From: Belnapia mucosa
Lineage (GTDB): Bacteria > Pseudomonadota > Alphaproteobacteria > Acetobacterales > Acetobacteraceae
Assembly (NCBI RefSeq): GCF_016775475.1
Contig: NZ_JAEUXJ010000001.1
Coordinates: 434,001 to 498,000, forward strand
Direction of reading: 5' to 3'
DNA: 64,000 bases
How positions within the stretch are numbered: the stretch's first letter is position 1; each line of letters begins with the position of its first letter. The notes under the pieces were generated by a model, which was not told the origin of the DNA, made no database searches, and saw only the letters and a program-made list of their open reading frames with translations. Made by a program: the position numbers and the translations under genes. Of this stretch, positions 8,808 through 16,427 are shown piece after piece.

Positions 8808-9923
8808 TCAGGCGTGCTCCAGGCGATCGGCGGGCGGGGGCGGGGGTGCGGGCGGCTCGGGCTCGCGCAGGCGGGTGGCGGCGGCGCGCCAGATGTCCTG
8901 GCGCCACGGGGCGAGGGCCGCGCTGTCGCTGATGCCGGCGGGCAGGTGTCCCCAGCGGCGCATCTGCCGCAGGAACCAGGCGGCCTGTTCCCGTCGCGGC
9001 AGGGTGGCATTGCGGAAGGAGAGTGGGGCGGCGAGCGGCAGTCCCTCCGCCATCCCCTCGAAGGCGGCAGCGATCACGCCGCGCTCCAGCCGCGGGAAGG
9101 CGCGGCGGCGGAGGATTGCAGCCGCCTCGGCTAGGTTTGCCGGCTCCTCCAGCCATCGGGCGGCGGCGATCACGGCGGCGGTGCCGGCGGTGGCGCTGTC
9201 GGGGTCCCGCGCGACATAGTCGGCGGCGAAGGCCAGCACCTTCTCCGGATGGTTCGGCCAGATATCGCCGGTCGAGAGGGCGATCCGCCCCACCCCGAGC
9301 GCCGCAGCCTGGCTGCCCCAAGGCTCGCCGGCGCAGAAGCCGTCGATCACGCCTTCGGCCAGGCGCTGGGCCACCATGGGCGGCGGCACGACGGTCAGGC
9401 GGAGATCGCGGTCCGGATCGAGACCGCCGGCGGCGAGCCAGTGGCGCAGCAGGTAGTTATGCGAGGAATAGGGGAAGACGACCGCGATGGTCAGCGGCCG
9501 GCGGCCCGCCTGCGCCCGGCGGCGGACCAGGGCGCCGAAGGCGGCGGCGCTGAGCGGTGGGGTGAAGCGGCCCAGTTCCTCGGCCAGGCTGTTGGACAGG
9601 GTGACGGTATTGCCATTGGCGCCGAGCCCGGCGGCGACCACGACCTGCGCCTTCACCCCGGCCAGCCCGGCGGCCAGCGCGATCGCCATCGGGCCGAGCA
9701 GATGCGCCGCATCGAGCGCGCCGAAGGCCAGCTTGTCGCGCAGCGCGGCCCAGGAGGACTCGGCCGAGAGGGCGACGCGCAGCCCGACCGAGTCGAACAG
9801 CCCCAGCTCCTGCGCCACCAGCAGCGGCGCGGCATCGGTCAGTGGCACGAAGCCGATGCGCAGCGTCCGCAGCACGGGGCGGCGGAGGGTGGGACGGGAC
9901 GGCGCTTCGGTATCGAGCGGCAT
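8808..9923 (-). CDS. nasS: Nitrate/nitrite sensor, NrtA-like without signal peptide (NasS)
   Basis: 371 residues, paralogous to NrtA (shared GFVPLTDAAPLLVAQELGLF, VVPPPMVAQRLAEG, FCAGEPWGSQ) but with no signal peptide, so it should stay in the cytoplasm. That combination, directly downstream of an ANTAR-domain gene, is the signature of NasS, which holds the antiterminator NasT inactive until nitrate or nitrite binds. The start is set at MPLDTEAPSRP, preceded on the minus strand by a good ribosome-binding site (GGAGGA, about 7 bases upstream). An in-frame ATG 22 codons earlier has no such site. It ends one base before nrtA. The family role is established in Azotobacter and Paracoccus; here it is inferred from architecture and position. 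Confidence 0.9.
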   Translation of the reverse strand: MPLDTEAPSRPTLRRPVLRTLRIGFVPLTDAAPLLVAQELGLFDSVGLRVALSAESSWAALRDKLAFGALDAAHLLGPMAIALAAGLAGVKAQVVVAAGLGANGNTVTLSNSLAEELGRFTPPLSAAAFGALVRRRAQAGRRPLTIAVVFPYSSHNYLLRHWLAAGGLDPDRDLRLTVVPPPMVAQRLAEGVIDGFCAGEPWGSQAAALGVGRIALSTGDIWPNHPEKVLAFAADYVARDPDSATAGTAAVIAAARWLEEPANLAEAAAILRRRAFPRLERGVIAAAFEGMAEGLPLAAPLSFRNATLPRREQAAWFLRQMRRWGHLPAGISDSAALAPWRQDIWRAAATRLREPEPPAPPPPPADRLEHA

Positions 9924-10137
9924 GGGGCGGTCCTCCGGCCAGAAGAGGCCAGATGCGGACCGCCATTGGACCGCGGGATGGATCTGCAAGGGCCCGGCCG
10001 GGAGCCGGCGCGACGCACTTCATTGCGCATCGCATCGCGGCTGCAATTCAGCAGAAGCCGATCCGGCACGTCAAGCAGAATGCATCCAGTTTGTGCAAAA
10101 ATCTCAGATGCTCGAAACAATGAATAATTCAGCGCCG
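9924..10137 (-). promoter_or_regulatory. Leader between nasT and nasS, probable NasT-responsive region
   Basis: 214 bases without a gene inside the nitrate operon. The nasT-proximal 60 bases (about 10080-10140) are much more AT-rich than the surroundings and are the likely promoter zone, though I find no convincing -35/-10 or -24/-12 pair. The middle holds a long hairpin with a hexaloop (separate entry). About 15 bases further on, GCCGG-CTC-CCGGC can form a second GC-rich hairpin, but no T-run follows it. Just before the nasS ribosome-binding site, GGCC-TCTTCT-GGCC can form another short hexaloop hairpin whose 3' arm adjoins the GGAGG. The layout suggests RNA-level control of nasS and the genes after it. 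Confidence 0.6.
10010..10033 (-). promoter_or_regulatory. Hexaloop RNA hairpin, candidate ANTAR (NasT) target
   Basis: Read on the minus strand, the arms GCGATGCGC and GTGCGTCGC form a 9-base-pair stem (two G-U pairs) around the six-base loop AATGAA. ANTAR proteins are known to bind hairpins with six-base loops having A at position 1 and G at position 4, which is exactly what this loop has. It lies 87 bases before the nasS start. The usual tandem partner upstream is less clear: CTGC-TGAATT-GCAG is a hexaloop hairpin but lacks the A1/G4 pattern. Confidence 0.55.
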
Positions 10138-10737
10138 TTATGCATCCTGACTGCCCAAAATAGATGCAGCAACGGCGACGACCTTGAGGCCGCGATCCAT
10201 CGCCATCCGGCGCAGCTTCCGATAGGCCTCCGGCTCGCTCAGCCGGTGCCGCTGCATCAGCACCGCCTTGGCACGGTCCACGAGCTTGCGCTCCTCCAGA
10301 CCCTGCCGGGCCTCCGCCAGTTCCTCGCGCAGGGCCTGATGGGCGCGGAAGCGGCGGATTGCCACCTCGATCACCGGGCGGACCCGCTGCGGCGCCATCC
10401 CCTCGACCACATAGGCCGAGACGCCCGCGGCCAGCGCCGCCTCGATCTGCTCCGGCTCGGCCTTCTCGGCGAAGAGCACGACCGGGCGCGGCTCGTCGCG
10501 GTGCAGGGCGCTCATGCTCTCCAACTCATCGCGGGAGGGATCATCAAGGCCGCAGACGATCACCTCGGCGCCGCTGTCGCGCACATGGCGCGTCAGCTCC
10601 TTCGTCCCGGCGGCGATCGCCACCACCGTGCAGCCGGTGGCGGTCAGCCCCGCCTCGACGGCGGCGGCGCGGTCCGGGTCGCTGTCCACAAGCAAGACGC
10701 GCAGCTGGGTCTCCTGGGTCTTCCGAGAGGGGTCCAT
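10138..10737 (-). CDS. nasT: ANTAR-domain response regulator / transcription antiterminator NasT
   Basis: 199 residues from the chosen start MDPSRKTQETQL, which matches the usual NasT length. Upstream in-frame ATG/GTG codons exist (for example at 10758) and none has a good ribosome-binding site, so the start is uncertain. The N-terminal part is a receiver-like fold (LRVLLVDSDPDRAAAVE). The C-terminal ANTAR domain carries LVDRAKAVLMQRHRLSE followed by AYRKLRRMAMDRGLKV, including the conserved alanines and aromatic residue. NasT binds leader RNA and lets polymerase read through when NasS releases it. Here the target would be the leader just downstream. Confidence 0.93.
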   Translation of the reverse strand: MDPSRKTQETQLRVLLVDSDPDRAAAVEAGLTATGCTVVAIAAGTKELTRHVRDSGAEVIVCGLDDPSRDELESMSALHRDEPRPVVLFAEKAEPEQIEAALAAGVSAYVVEGMAPQRVRPVIEVAIRRFRAHQALREELAEARQGLEERKLVDRAKAVLMQRHRLSEPEAYRKLRRMAMDRGLKVVAVAASILGSQDA

Positions 10738-10871
10738 CCAGGCGGAAGCATGGATCATGCCGCGCTGAAGCACGGATCGTGCCGCGAGACGGAATGGTAG
10801 GGGCCGAGGCTGGGCAGCCACGCGCCAGGGTCTATGATCCCCGGCCCGAACCCAGCGATGGACCCCGCAGG

Positions 10872-12299
10872 ATGCAGAACACCGAGGAAATCTGGCGCCT
10901 GGCCGACGCCAAGAAGCCCGAATTCGAGGCGCTTTCCGACCGCGTCTGGGGCATGCCGGAATTGGCCTATACCGAGACCCGCTCCTGCGCCGAGCACACG
11001 GCGATGCTGCGGGAGCAGGGTTTCCGGGTGACCGAGAAGGTCGCCGGCATTCCGACCGCCGTGATGGGCGAGGCGGGGGAGGGCGGCCCGGTCATCGCCA
11101 TCCTCGGCGAATACGATGCCCTGCCGGGCCTCAGCCAGGAGGCCGGGGTCGCCGAGCCGCGGCCGCTGCCGGGGCCGGGCTTTGGCCATGGCTGCGGGCA
11201 TAACCTGCTCGGATCCGCCTCGCTGCTGGCGGCGACGGCGGTGAAGGACTGGCTGGCGGCCAACGGGCTGCCGGGCCGGGTCCGCTACTATGGCTGCCCG
11301 GCGGAGGAAGGCGGGGCCGCCAAGGGCTTCATGGTGCGGGACGGCGCCTTCAAGGATGTCGACATCGCCATCTCCTGGCATCCGGCGGCCTTCGCGGCGG
11401 TGCAGGAGGCGGTGAGCCTCGCCAATACCCGGATCGACTTCTCCTTCGTCGGCCGCGCCAGCCATGCCGCCGCCGCGCCGCATCTCGGGCGGAGCGCGCT
11501 GGATGCGGTCGAGCTGATGAATGTCGGTGTCAACTACATGCGCGAGCACATGCCGAGCGATGCGCGCATCCATTATGCCTATCTCGATGCCGGCGGTGTC
11601 GCGCCGAATGTGGTGCAGCCGACTGCCAAGGTGCGCTACCTGATCCGGGCACGCGACCTGGTCGAGCTGCGACGGCTGATCGAGCGCGTCAGGAAGATCG
11701 CCGATGGCGCCGCGCTGATGACGGAGACCAAGGTCTCCTCCAAGGTCGTCTCCGGCGTCTCCAACCTGCTCGGCAACACGCCGCTGGAGCGGGCGATGCA
11801 GAGCAATCTCGACCGGCTGGGGCCGCCGCCCTTCGACGACCTGGACCGCGCCCGGGCGGCGGAATTCCAGGCGACGCTGACCGAGGAGGATATCGCCGCT
11901 TCCTGGCGCCGGATCGGCCTGCCGATGCGGAAGGGCGTCTCGCTCTGCGACGTGGTGGTGCCGCTCGAGGTGCGGGGGGCGCCGATGATGGGCTCGACCG
12001 ATGTGGGCGATGTAAGCTGGGTGGTGCCGACGGTGCAGGCGCGGGGCTCGACCTATGCGATCGGCACGCCAGGGCATTCCTGGCAGCTGACCGCCCAGGG
12101 CAAGCTGCCGGCGGCGCATAAGGGCATGGTGCATGTGGCGAAGGTGATGGCCGGGACGGCCATCGATTGCCTGCGCGACCCGGCGCTGATCGAGGCGGCC
12201 AAGGCCGATCTTGCGGCGCGGACGGCGGCGAACCCCTATGAGCCGGTGCTCTCGCCCGATGTGCAGCCTCCCTTCGACATGTCCGTGACGGCGGCCTGA
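10872..12299 (+). CDS. M20-family amidohydrolase, AbgB type (p-aminobenzoyl-glutamate hydrolase-like)
   Basis: 475 residues, close to AbgB (about 480). M20 metallopeptidases hydrolyse amide bonds using one or two zinc/manganese ions. Metal-site motifs: GEYDALPGLSQ and GFGHGCGHNLLGSASLLAA, then AEEGGAAKGFMVRDG with the catalytic glutamates, and SWHPAAFAAVQ. The segment GSTDVGDVSWVVPTVQ and the closing PGHSWQLTAQGK are characteristic of the AbgB branch rather than of carboxypeptidase G2 or hippurate hydrolases. The start is MQNTEEIW; a weak ribosome-binding site precedes it and the longer open frame is low-complexity shadow. The DapA-family gene follows 2 bases after the stop, so the two are probably co-transcribed. 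True substrate unknown. Confidence 0.9.
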   Translation: MQNTEEIWRLADAKKPEFEALSDRVWGMPELAYTETRSCAEHTAMLREQGFRVTEKVAGIPTAVMGEAGEGGPVIAILGEYDALPGLSQEAGVAEPRPLPGPGFGHGCGHNLLGSASLLAATAVKDWLAANGLPGRVRYYGCPAEEGGAAKGFMVRDGAFKDVDIAISWHPAAFAAVQEAVSLANTRIDFSFVGRASHAAAAPHLGRSALDAVELMNVGVNYMREHMPSDARIHYAYLDAGGVAPNVVQPTAKVRYLIRARDLVELRRLIERVRKIADGAALMTETKVSSKVVSGVSNLLGNTPLERAMQSNLDRLGPPPFDDLDRARAAEFQATLTEEDIAASWRRIGLPMRKGVSLCDVVVPLEVRGAPMMGSTDVGDVSWVVPTVQARGSTYAIGTPGHSWQLTAQGKLPAAHKGMVHVAKVMAGTAIDCLRDPALIEAAKADLAARTAANPYEPVLSPDVQPPFDMSVTAA

Positions 12300-12301
12300 C
12301 C

Positions 12302-13228
12302 ATGCAACTCGATGTCAATGCCAAGGGCGTCTTCGTCATCGCGCCGACGCCCTTCACGCCGGATGGCGCGCTCGACCTCGCCAGCACCGACCGGATGGTC
12401 GAGGCCTATTTGGCCGCCGGCGCCAGCGGCCTCACCATCCTCGGCATCATGGGGGAGGCGCCGAAGCTGGATGCGGCGGAGGCGGTAGAGTTCACCGCCC
12501 GCGTGCTGCGATGCGTGGATGGCCGGGTGCCGGTGGTGGTCGGCGTTTCCTCGCCGGGCTTCGCCAGCATGCGGGCGCTGTCGCGCAGCGCCATGGAGGC
12601 CGGCGCGGCAGGGGTGATGATCGCGCCGACGCCGGGCCTCAAAGGGGATGAAGCGGTCGTCTCCTACATCGCCCAGGCCTCCGAGGTGGTCGGCGACGCG
12701 CCCTATGTGCTGCAGGACTATCCGCAGGCGAACGGCATTTTTATGTCGGTGGACATGATCCGGCGGATGGCCGAGGACCCGCGCCTCGTCATGGTGAAGG
12801 CCGAGGACTGGCCGGGGCTCGACAAGATCACCGCGATGCGCCGGCTCTCGGCCGAGGGGCGGATGCGGCGGGTCAGCATCCTGGGCGGGCTCGGCGGGCA
12901 GTTCCTGCCCGAGGAGCTGGCGCGCGGTGCGGATGGCATCATGACCGGCTATGGCGTGCCGGAGATGCTGGTGCGGGTCTGCGAGCTGATGGCGAAGGGG
13001 CAGCGCGATGCGGCGCAGGACCTGTTCGACCTGCACCTGCCGCTGATCCGCACCGAATTGCAGCCGGGCCTCGGCCTCGCCGTGCGGAAATACATGCTGA
13101 TGCGGCGGGGTATCATCGCTTCCGACGCGCTGCGGGCGCCGGGGCCGAAGCTCTCGGCCGAGACGCGGGCGGAGGTGGACTACCTGCTCGGGCGGCTGGC
13201 GGCACGCGACCCGGTCGTCACTCTCTGA
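12302..13228 (+). CDS. DapA/N-acetylneuraminate lyase family aldolase
   Basis: 308-residue class I aldolase of the dihydrodipicolinate synthase superfamily. The Schiff-base lysine is K166 (LVMVKAED) and the partner tyrosine is probably Y140 (VLQDYP). The GTTGE loop of DapA is changed to GIMGE (49-52), and the YN.P motif to QDYPQ, so it is unlikely to be the housekeeping lysine-pathway enzyme. Many such divergent members act on 2-keto acids, for example as lyases or dehydratases of keto-deoxy sugars. Its position two bases behind an AbgB-like amidohydrolase suggests a shared catabolic step. Its last 11 bases overlap the convergent SRAP gene. Confidence 0.9.
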   Translation: MQLDVNAKGVFVIAPTPFTPDGALDLASTDRMVEAYLAAGASGLTILGIMGEAPKLDAAEAVEFTARVLRCVDGRVPVVVGVSSPGFASMRALSRSAMEAGAAGVMIAPTPGLKGDEAVVSYIAQASEVVGDAPYVLQDYPQANGIFMSVDMIRRMAEDPRLVMVKAEDWPGLDKITAMRRLSAEGRMRRVSILGGLGGQFLPEELARGADGIMTGYGVPEMLVRVCELMAKGQRDAAQDLFDLHLPLIRTELQPGLGLAVRKYMLMRRGIIASDALRAPGPKLSAETRAEVDYLLGRLAARDPVVTL

Positions 13229-13943
13229 ACTCCGGCGGCGGGTCGTCGAGGCCCGCCGGCGGCACGGCGAAAGGGTCGCGGCTCAGCAGGCCGGCGTCGT
13301 TCTCCGCCACCTTGTTCACCCGGCTGGAGACGGGCCAGGCGAGGACCCCCTCCGCCGGCCAGGGCCTGAGGAGCGCGAGCAGCGCCTCAGGCTCGGCCGC
13401 CTCCTCGCCGAGCCAAGCCGGCCAGGCCTCGCGCGGCAGGATCATCGGCATGCGGTGATGCATGGCCGAGAGCTTCTCATTCGCCTCGCCGGTGACGATG
13501 GTGCAGGTGCGGAGGATGCTACCATCCGACGCGCGCCAGCCCTCCCAGAGCCCGGCCAGGGCCATCGGCTCCCCGCCCGCGAGGGCGATGGCGAAGGCCT
13601 GCTTCGCCTTGCCCTCGGTGCGCCATTCGTAGAAGCCGTCGGCGGTGACGAGGCAGCGGCGCTTGCGGAAGGCTTCGCGGAAGGAGGGCTTCTCCGTGAT
13701 CCCCTCCGACCGGGCATTGATCATCTTGCTGCCGACCGAGGGATCGCTCGCCCAGCGCGGCACCAGCCCCCAACGCAGCGGGTCGAGATGGCGGGCGCCG
13801 GTTTCCGGATGGCGGCGGACCACCAGCGCATCCTGGGTCGGGGCGCGGTTCCAGCTCGGCGGCGTGTTGGGGACGGGATTCACCGTCTCGAAATAGCGCG
13901 CGACATAGGCGGGGCCGCGCTGCTGGAAGTATCGTCCGCACAT
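13218..13943 (-). CDS. SRAP-domain protein (YedK/HMCES family), abasic-site DNA cross-linker
   Basis: 241 residues. SRAP proteins shield abasic sites in single-stranded DNA by forming a thiazolidine link through Cys2. All the key residues are visible: C2 in MCGRYF, the asparagine of MINARSE (N76), the glutamate of GFYEWR (E106), and the histidine in MHHRMPMIL. The segment LRWGLVPRWASDPSVG is also typical. The gene starts 33 bases from the divergent glutathione transferase gene. No LexA-type box was recognised in that short gap. Confidence 0.95.
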   Translation of the reverse strand: MCGRYFQQRGPAYVARYFETVNPVPNTPPSWNRAPTQDALVVRRHPETGARHLDPLRWGLVPRWASDPSVGSKMINARSEGITEKPSFREAFRKRRCLVTADGFYEWRTEGKAKQAFAIALAGGEPMALAGLWEGWRASDGSILRTCTIVTGEANEKLSAMHHRMPMILPREAWPAWLGEEAAEPEALLALLRPWPAEGVLAWPVSSRVNKVAENDAGLLSRDPFAVPPAGLDDPPPEFRE

Positions 13944-13976
13944 CGGGGCATCCTACAGCAGGACAGGAAGAACGCG

Positions 13977-14612
13977 ATGGCAGGGCTCGAGATCATCGGC
14001 GTGGCGCGCAGCACCTATGTCTGGACCTGCCGCATCGCCTGCGTCGAGAAGGGCGTGCCCTACACCCATACCCGCGGCTGGCCGGGCACGCCGGAGATGC
14101 GGGCGCTGCACCCCTTCGGCAAGATCCCGGCGATGCGGCATGGCGATCTCGTGCTCTATGAGAGCAAGGCGATCTGCACCTATATCGACCGCGCCTTCCC
14201 CGGCCCGAAGCTGATCCCGGAGGAGCTGGTGGCGGGGGCGCTGGTGGAGCAATGGATCTCGGTGGTGAACACCACCATCGATCCGCTCTGCATCCGCCGC
14301 TACCTTTATGCCCATGTCTTCCCCGGCACGCCGGATGGCGGTCCGGACCAAGCGGCGGTGCAGGCGGCGCTGCCCGGCCTGCGGGAACAGCTGGAATTCC
14401 TCGACCGCAGCGTGGCGCCGACCGGGCATCTGGTGGGCGGCGCCTTCACGCTCGCGGATGCGAACCTACTGCCGATCCTCTACTACCTGGCGCGGCTGCC
14501 GGAGGCCGGGGCGATCATGGCCGGTCTGCCGGCGCTGACGCACTACCTGACGCACCACTTGGCGCGGCCGAGCGTGGCGGCGACCGAGCCGCCGCCGCCC
14601 AAGGGCAAGTAG
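13977..14612 (+). CDS. Glutathione S-transferase family protein
   Basis: 211 residues with an N-terminal thioredoxin-like domain followed by an all-helical domain, as in GSTs. Seen: the N-terminal strand GLEIIGVARSTYVWTCRIAC, then PFGKIPAMRHGDLVLYESKAI, which holds the cis-proline and the glutathione gamma-glutamyl contact (ES), and the helical signature FTLADANLLPIL near the C-terminus. The start MAGLEII is preceded by AGGAAG about 8 bases upstream. GSTs of this kind conjugate or isomerise electrophiles with glutathione. The specific substrate cannot be read from the sequence. It converges on the DUF1127 gene, with 4 bases between the stops. Confidence 0.92.
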   Translation: MAGLEIIGVARSTYVWTCRIACVEKGVPYTHTRGWPGTPEMRALHPFGKIPAMRHGDLVLYESKAICTYIDRAFPGPKLIPEELVAGALVEQWISVVNTTIDPLCIRRYLYAHVFPGTPDGGPDQAAVQAALPGLREQLEFLDRSVAPTGHLVGGAFTLADANLLPILYYLARLPEAGAIMAGLPALTHYLTHHLARPSVAATEPPPPKGK

Positions 14613-14616
14613 GGCG

Positions 14617-14832
14617 CTACACCTCCCACCAGTGTTTCCGCGCCTCCGCCCGCGCATCATGGCGGGTGAGGCCGATATCGCGCAGCATCCGGTGATCCAT
14701 CTCGACCAGATATTGCCGCTCGCGGCGACGGGCCCAGCCGAGCCGCAGCCAGGTCGCGACCCGGAAGCGCAGCGGGCGGCGGGTGAGGCTGGCGGGAAGG
14801 GCGAGGGCGGTCGTGCGAAGGGCGGTCTGCAT
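14617..14832 (-). CDS. Small DUF1127 (YjiS-like) protein
   Basis: 71 residues, arginine-rich. The DUF1127 core is the closing half: a tryptophan-rich helix, then LVEMDHRMLRDIGLTRHDAR, in which the DHRMLRDIGLTR motif is diagnostic. The start MQTALRTT is preceded on the minus strand by GGAG about 6 bases upstream; the longer open frame is not needed. Small DUF1127 proteins are common in alphaproteobacteria and have been linked in Agrobacterium to phosphate and carbon metabolism and RNA turnover; whether that applies here is unknown. It is transcribed away from the MocR-type regulator, sharing a 173-base intergenic region. Confidence 0.9.
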   Translation of the reverse strand: MQTALRTTALALPASLTRRPLRFRVATWLRLGWARRRERQYLVEMDHRMLRDIGLTRHDARAEARKHWWEV

Positions 14833-15005
14833 GGCTCCGTTCTCCCGGTTGGGGACGGTGGCAGGATGCCCCTGGATGGCCGCCCGGTCCCGGCACGCCC
14901 GACCGAAACGCCCGCAAACTGTACTGCTCGGCCGCCGGCACAGTGACGGCGCCGTACGGGCCGGTGTTCCTTGCGATTCCGCCGTCCGGGCCTCAGGCTG
15001 GCAGC

Positions 15006-16427
15006 ATGTCGGCCACCTTGCCCGCCAGCCTCGCCACCCTCCGGCTCGACCGCTCGCAGCCGGTGGTGGAACAGATCGTCGAGCAGATCGGCGCCATGAT
15101 CCGCGGCGGGAGTTTGGCGGCGGGGCTGCGCCTGCCCTCGGTCCGGGCATTGGCCGGGCGGCTCGGCTGCAGCGTGCATTCGGTGGTCGAGGCCTATGAC
15201 CGGCTGGGCGCGCTCGGCCTGGTGGCGCCGCGGCCCGGTGCCGGGACCTTCGTCGCCACGCTTGGCCCGGCGCCTGCCGGCAGCGGGGGCGATCCCGACC
15301 TGGGCGACGAGGCGGTGAGCCTGCGCAACTCCGGCCCGCCGGCGCTGTGGAAGCCGGGCAATGGCTACCTGCCCGAGGCCTGGCTGCGCGATGCCTGGCC
15401 GGCCGCCGTGCTGGCGCGGGTGCAGCGGCGCATGCCGGAGCTGCTGGCCTGCGACGGCACCGCCCGCGGTGACCCGGCGCTGCGCGAGCAGATCGCGCTC
15501 CGCCTTGCCAGCCAGTCCATGCCGGTCTCGCCGGATTGCATCCTGCTGACCCATGGCGGGACCCAGGCGCTCGACCTCATCATCCGCACCCAGATCCAGC
15601 CCGGCGACTGCGTACTGGCCGAGGACCCGGGCTATTTCAAATTCTACACCATGTTGGAGCGCCATGGCATCGGCCTGCATCCGATTCCGATGCACCCGGA
15701 GGGGCCGGATCTGGACGCGGTGGAGGCCGCCTGCCGGCAGCACCGGCCCAAGCTTTTTCTCGTCCAGAGCGTGCTGCACAACCCGACTGGCTGGACTGCC
15801 TCGCCGGCCACGCTGCACCGGCTGCTGCTGATCGCCGAGCGGCATGGGCTGCTGCTGGTGGAGGACGACACCTATGCCGACCTGCATCCCGGCCATCCGG
15901 TGCGGCTGCTGCATCTCGCGGGCGGGCAGCGGCTGATCTACCTGTCCTCCTTCACCAAGATCGTCGGCCCGGCGACGCGGATCGGCTTCATCGCCGCCGA
16001 GCGGCCGGTGATCGAGGCGCTGCATGGGGCGAAGCTGCTCACCTCGCCGGCCCTGCCGCCGCTGGTGGAGGCGCTGCTGGCCGAGCTGCTGGCGTCCGGC
16101 CAGTATCGCCGCTGGCTGGACCGGCTGCGGCCGAAGCTGGCCGCAGCGCGGGCCGGGGCGGTGACGCGGCTGCAATCCCTCGGCTTCGGCCTGGCGGCGG
16201 AGGGGGAGCCGGGCCTCTTTCTCTGGGCCGGACTGCCGCCGGGCTGCGAGCCGGAGGCGCTGCACCGCGCCGCGCTGGACCACGGGCTGCTGCTGGCCCG
16301 CGGCGATCTGTTCCGGCCCGACCGCGGCGCCAGCCGGCATTTCCGCTTCAACGCCGCCCGCTCCTCCGACCCACGTCTGTTTGAGACGCTGGGCGCTGCG
16401 CTTAAAATGGCAGCAGCGCATCCATGA
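15006..16427 (+). CDS. MocR-type regulator: GntR winged helix fused to aminotransferase fold
   Basis: 473 residues from MSATLPAS; a GTG start 63 bases earlier is possible but weaker. Residues about 15-88 form a GntR-type winged helix (RLPSVRALAGRLGCSVHSVV and the wing RPGAGTFVA). The rest is a class I aminotransferase fold: LLTHGGTQALDLIIR, LAEDPGYFKFYTML, LHNPTGWT, VEDDTYADL and the PLP-binding lysine of SSFTKIVGPATRIGF (about K318). MocR proteins usually sense PLP or amino-compounds and control vitamin B6, taurine or GABA genes. No such operon is adjacent, so the target is unknown. The 3' end overlaps the convergent flgH by 26 bases. Confidence 0.93.
   Translation: MSATLPASLATLRLDRSQPVVEQIVEQIGAMIRGGSLAAGLRLPSVRALAGRLGCSVHSVVEAYDRLGALGLVAPRPGAGTFVATLGPAPAGSGGDPDLGDEAVSLRNSGPPALWKPGNGYLPEAWLRDAWPAAVLARVQRRMPELLACDGTARGDPALREQIALRLASQSMPVSPDCILLTHGGTQALDLIIRTQIQPGDCVLAEDPGYFKFYTMLERHGIGLHPIPMHPEGPDLDAVEAACRQHRPKLFLVQSVLHNPTGWTASPATLHRLLLIAERHGLLLVEDDTYADLHPGHPVRLLHLAGGQRLIYLSSFTKIVGPATRIGFIAAERPVIEALHGAKLLTSPALPPLVEALLAELLASGQYRRWLDRLRPKLAAARAGAVTRLQSLGFGLAAEGEPGLFLWAGLPPGCEPEALHRAALDHGLLLARGDLFRPDRGASRHFRFNAARSSDPRLFETLGAALKMAAAHP

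Noticed and set aside
10080..10100. Sigma-54 promoter before nasS (TTGCAC...TGCA)
   Set aside because: The GG/GC elements are two bases further apart than sigma-54 allows, and the -24 GG is not present.
10359..10871. Longer N-terminus for the AbgB-like protein
   Set aside because: The 171 extra residues are proline/arginine-rich, run antisense through nasT, and AbgB proteins begin near the chosen start.
16402..16427. Frameshift or mis-assembly at the overlapping 3' ends of the MocR gene and flgH
   Set aside because: Both proteins have normal-looking C-termini; short convergent overlaps are common in this window.
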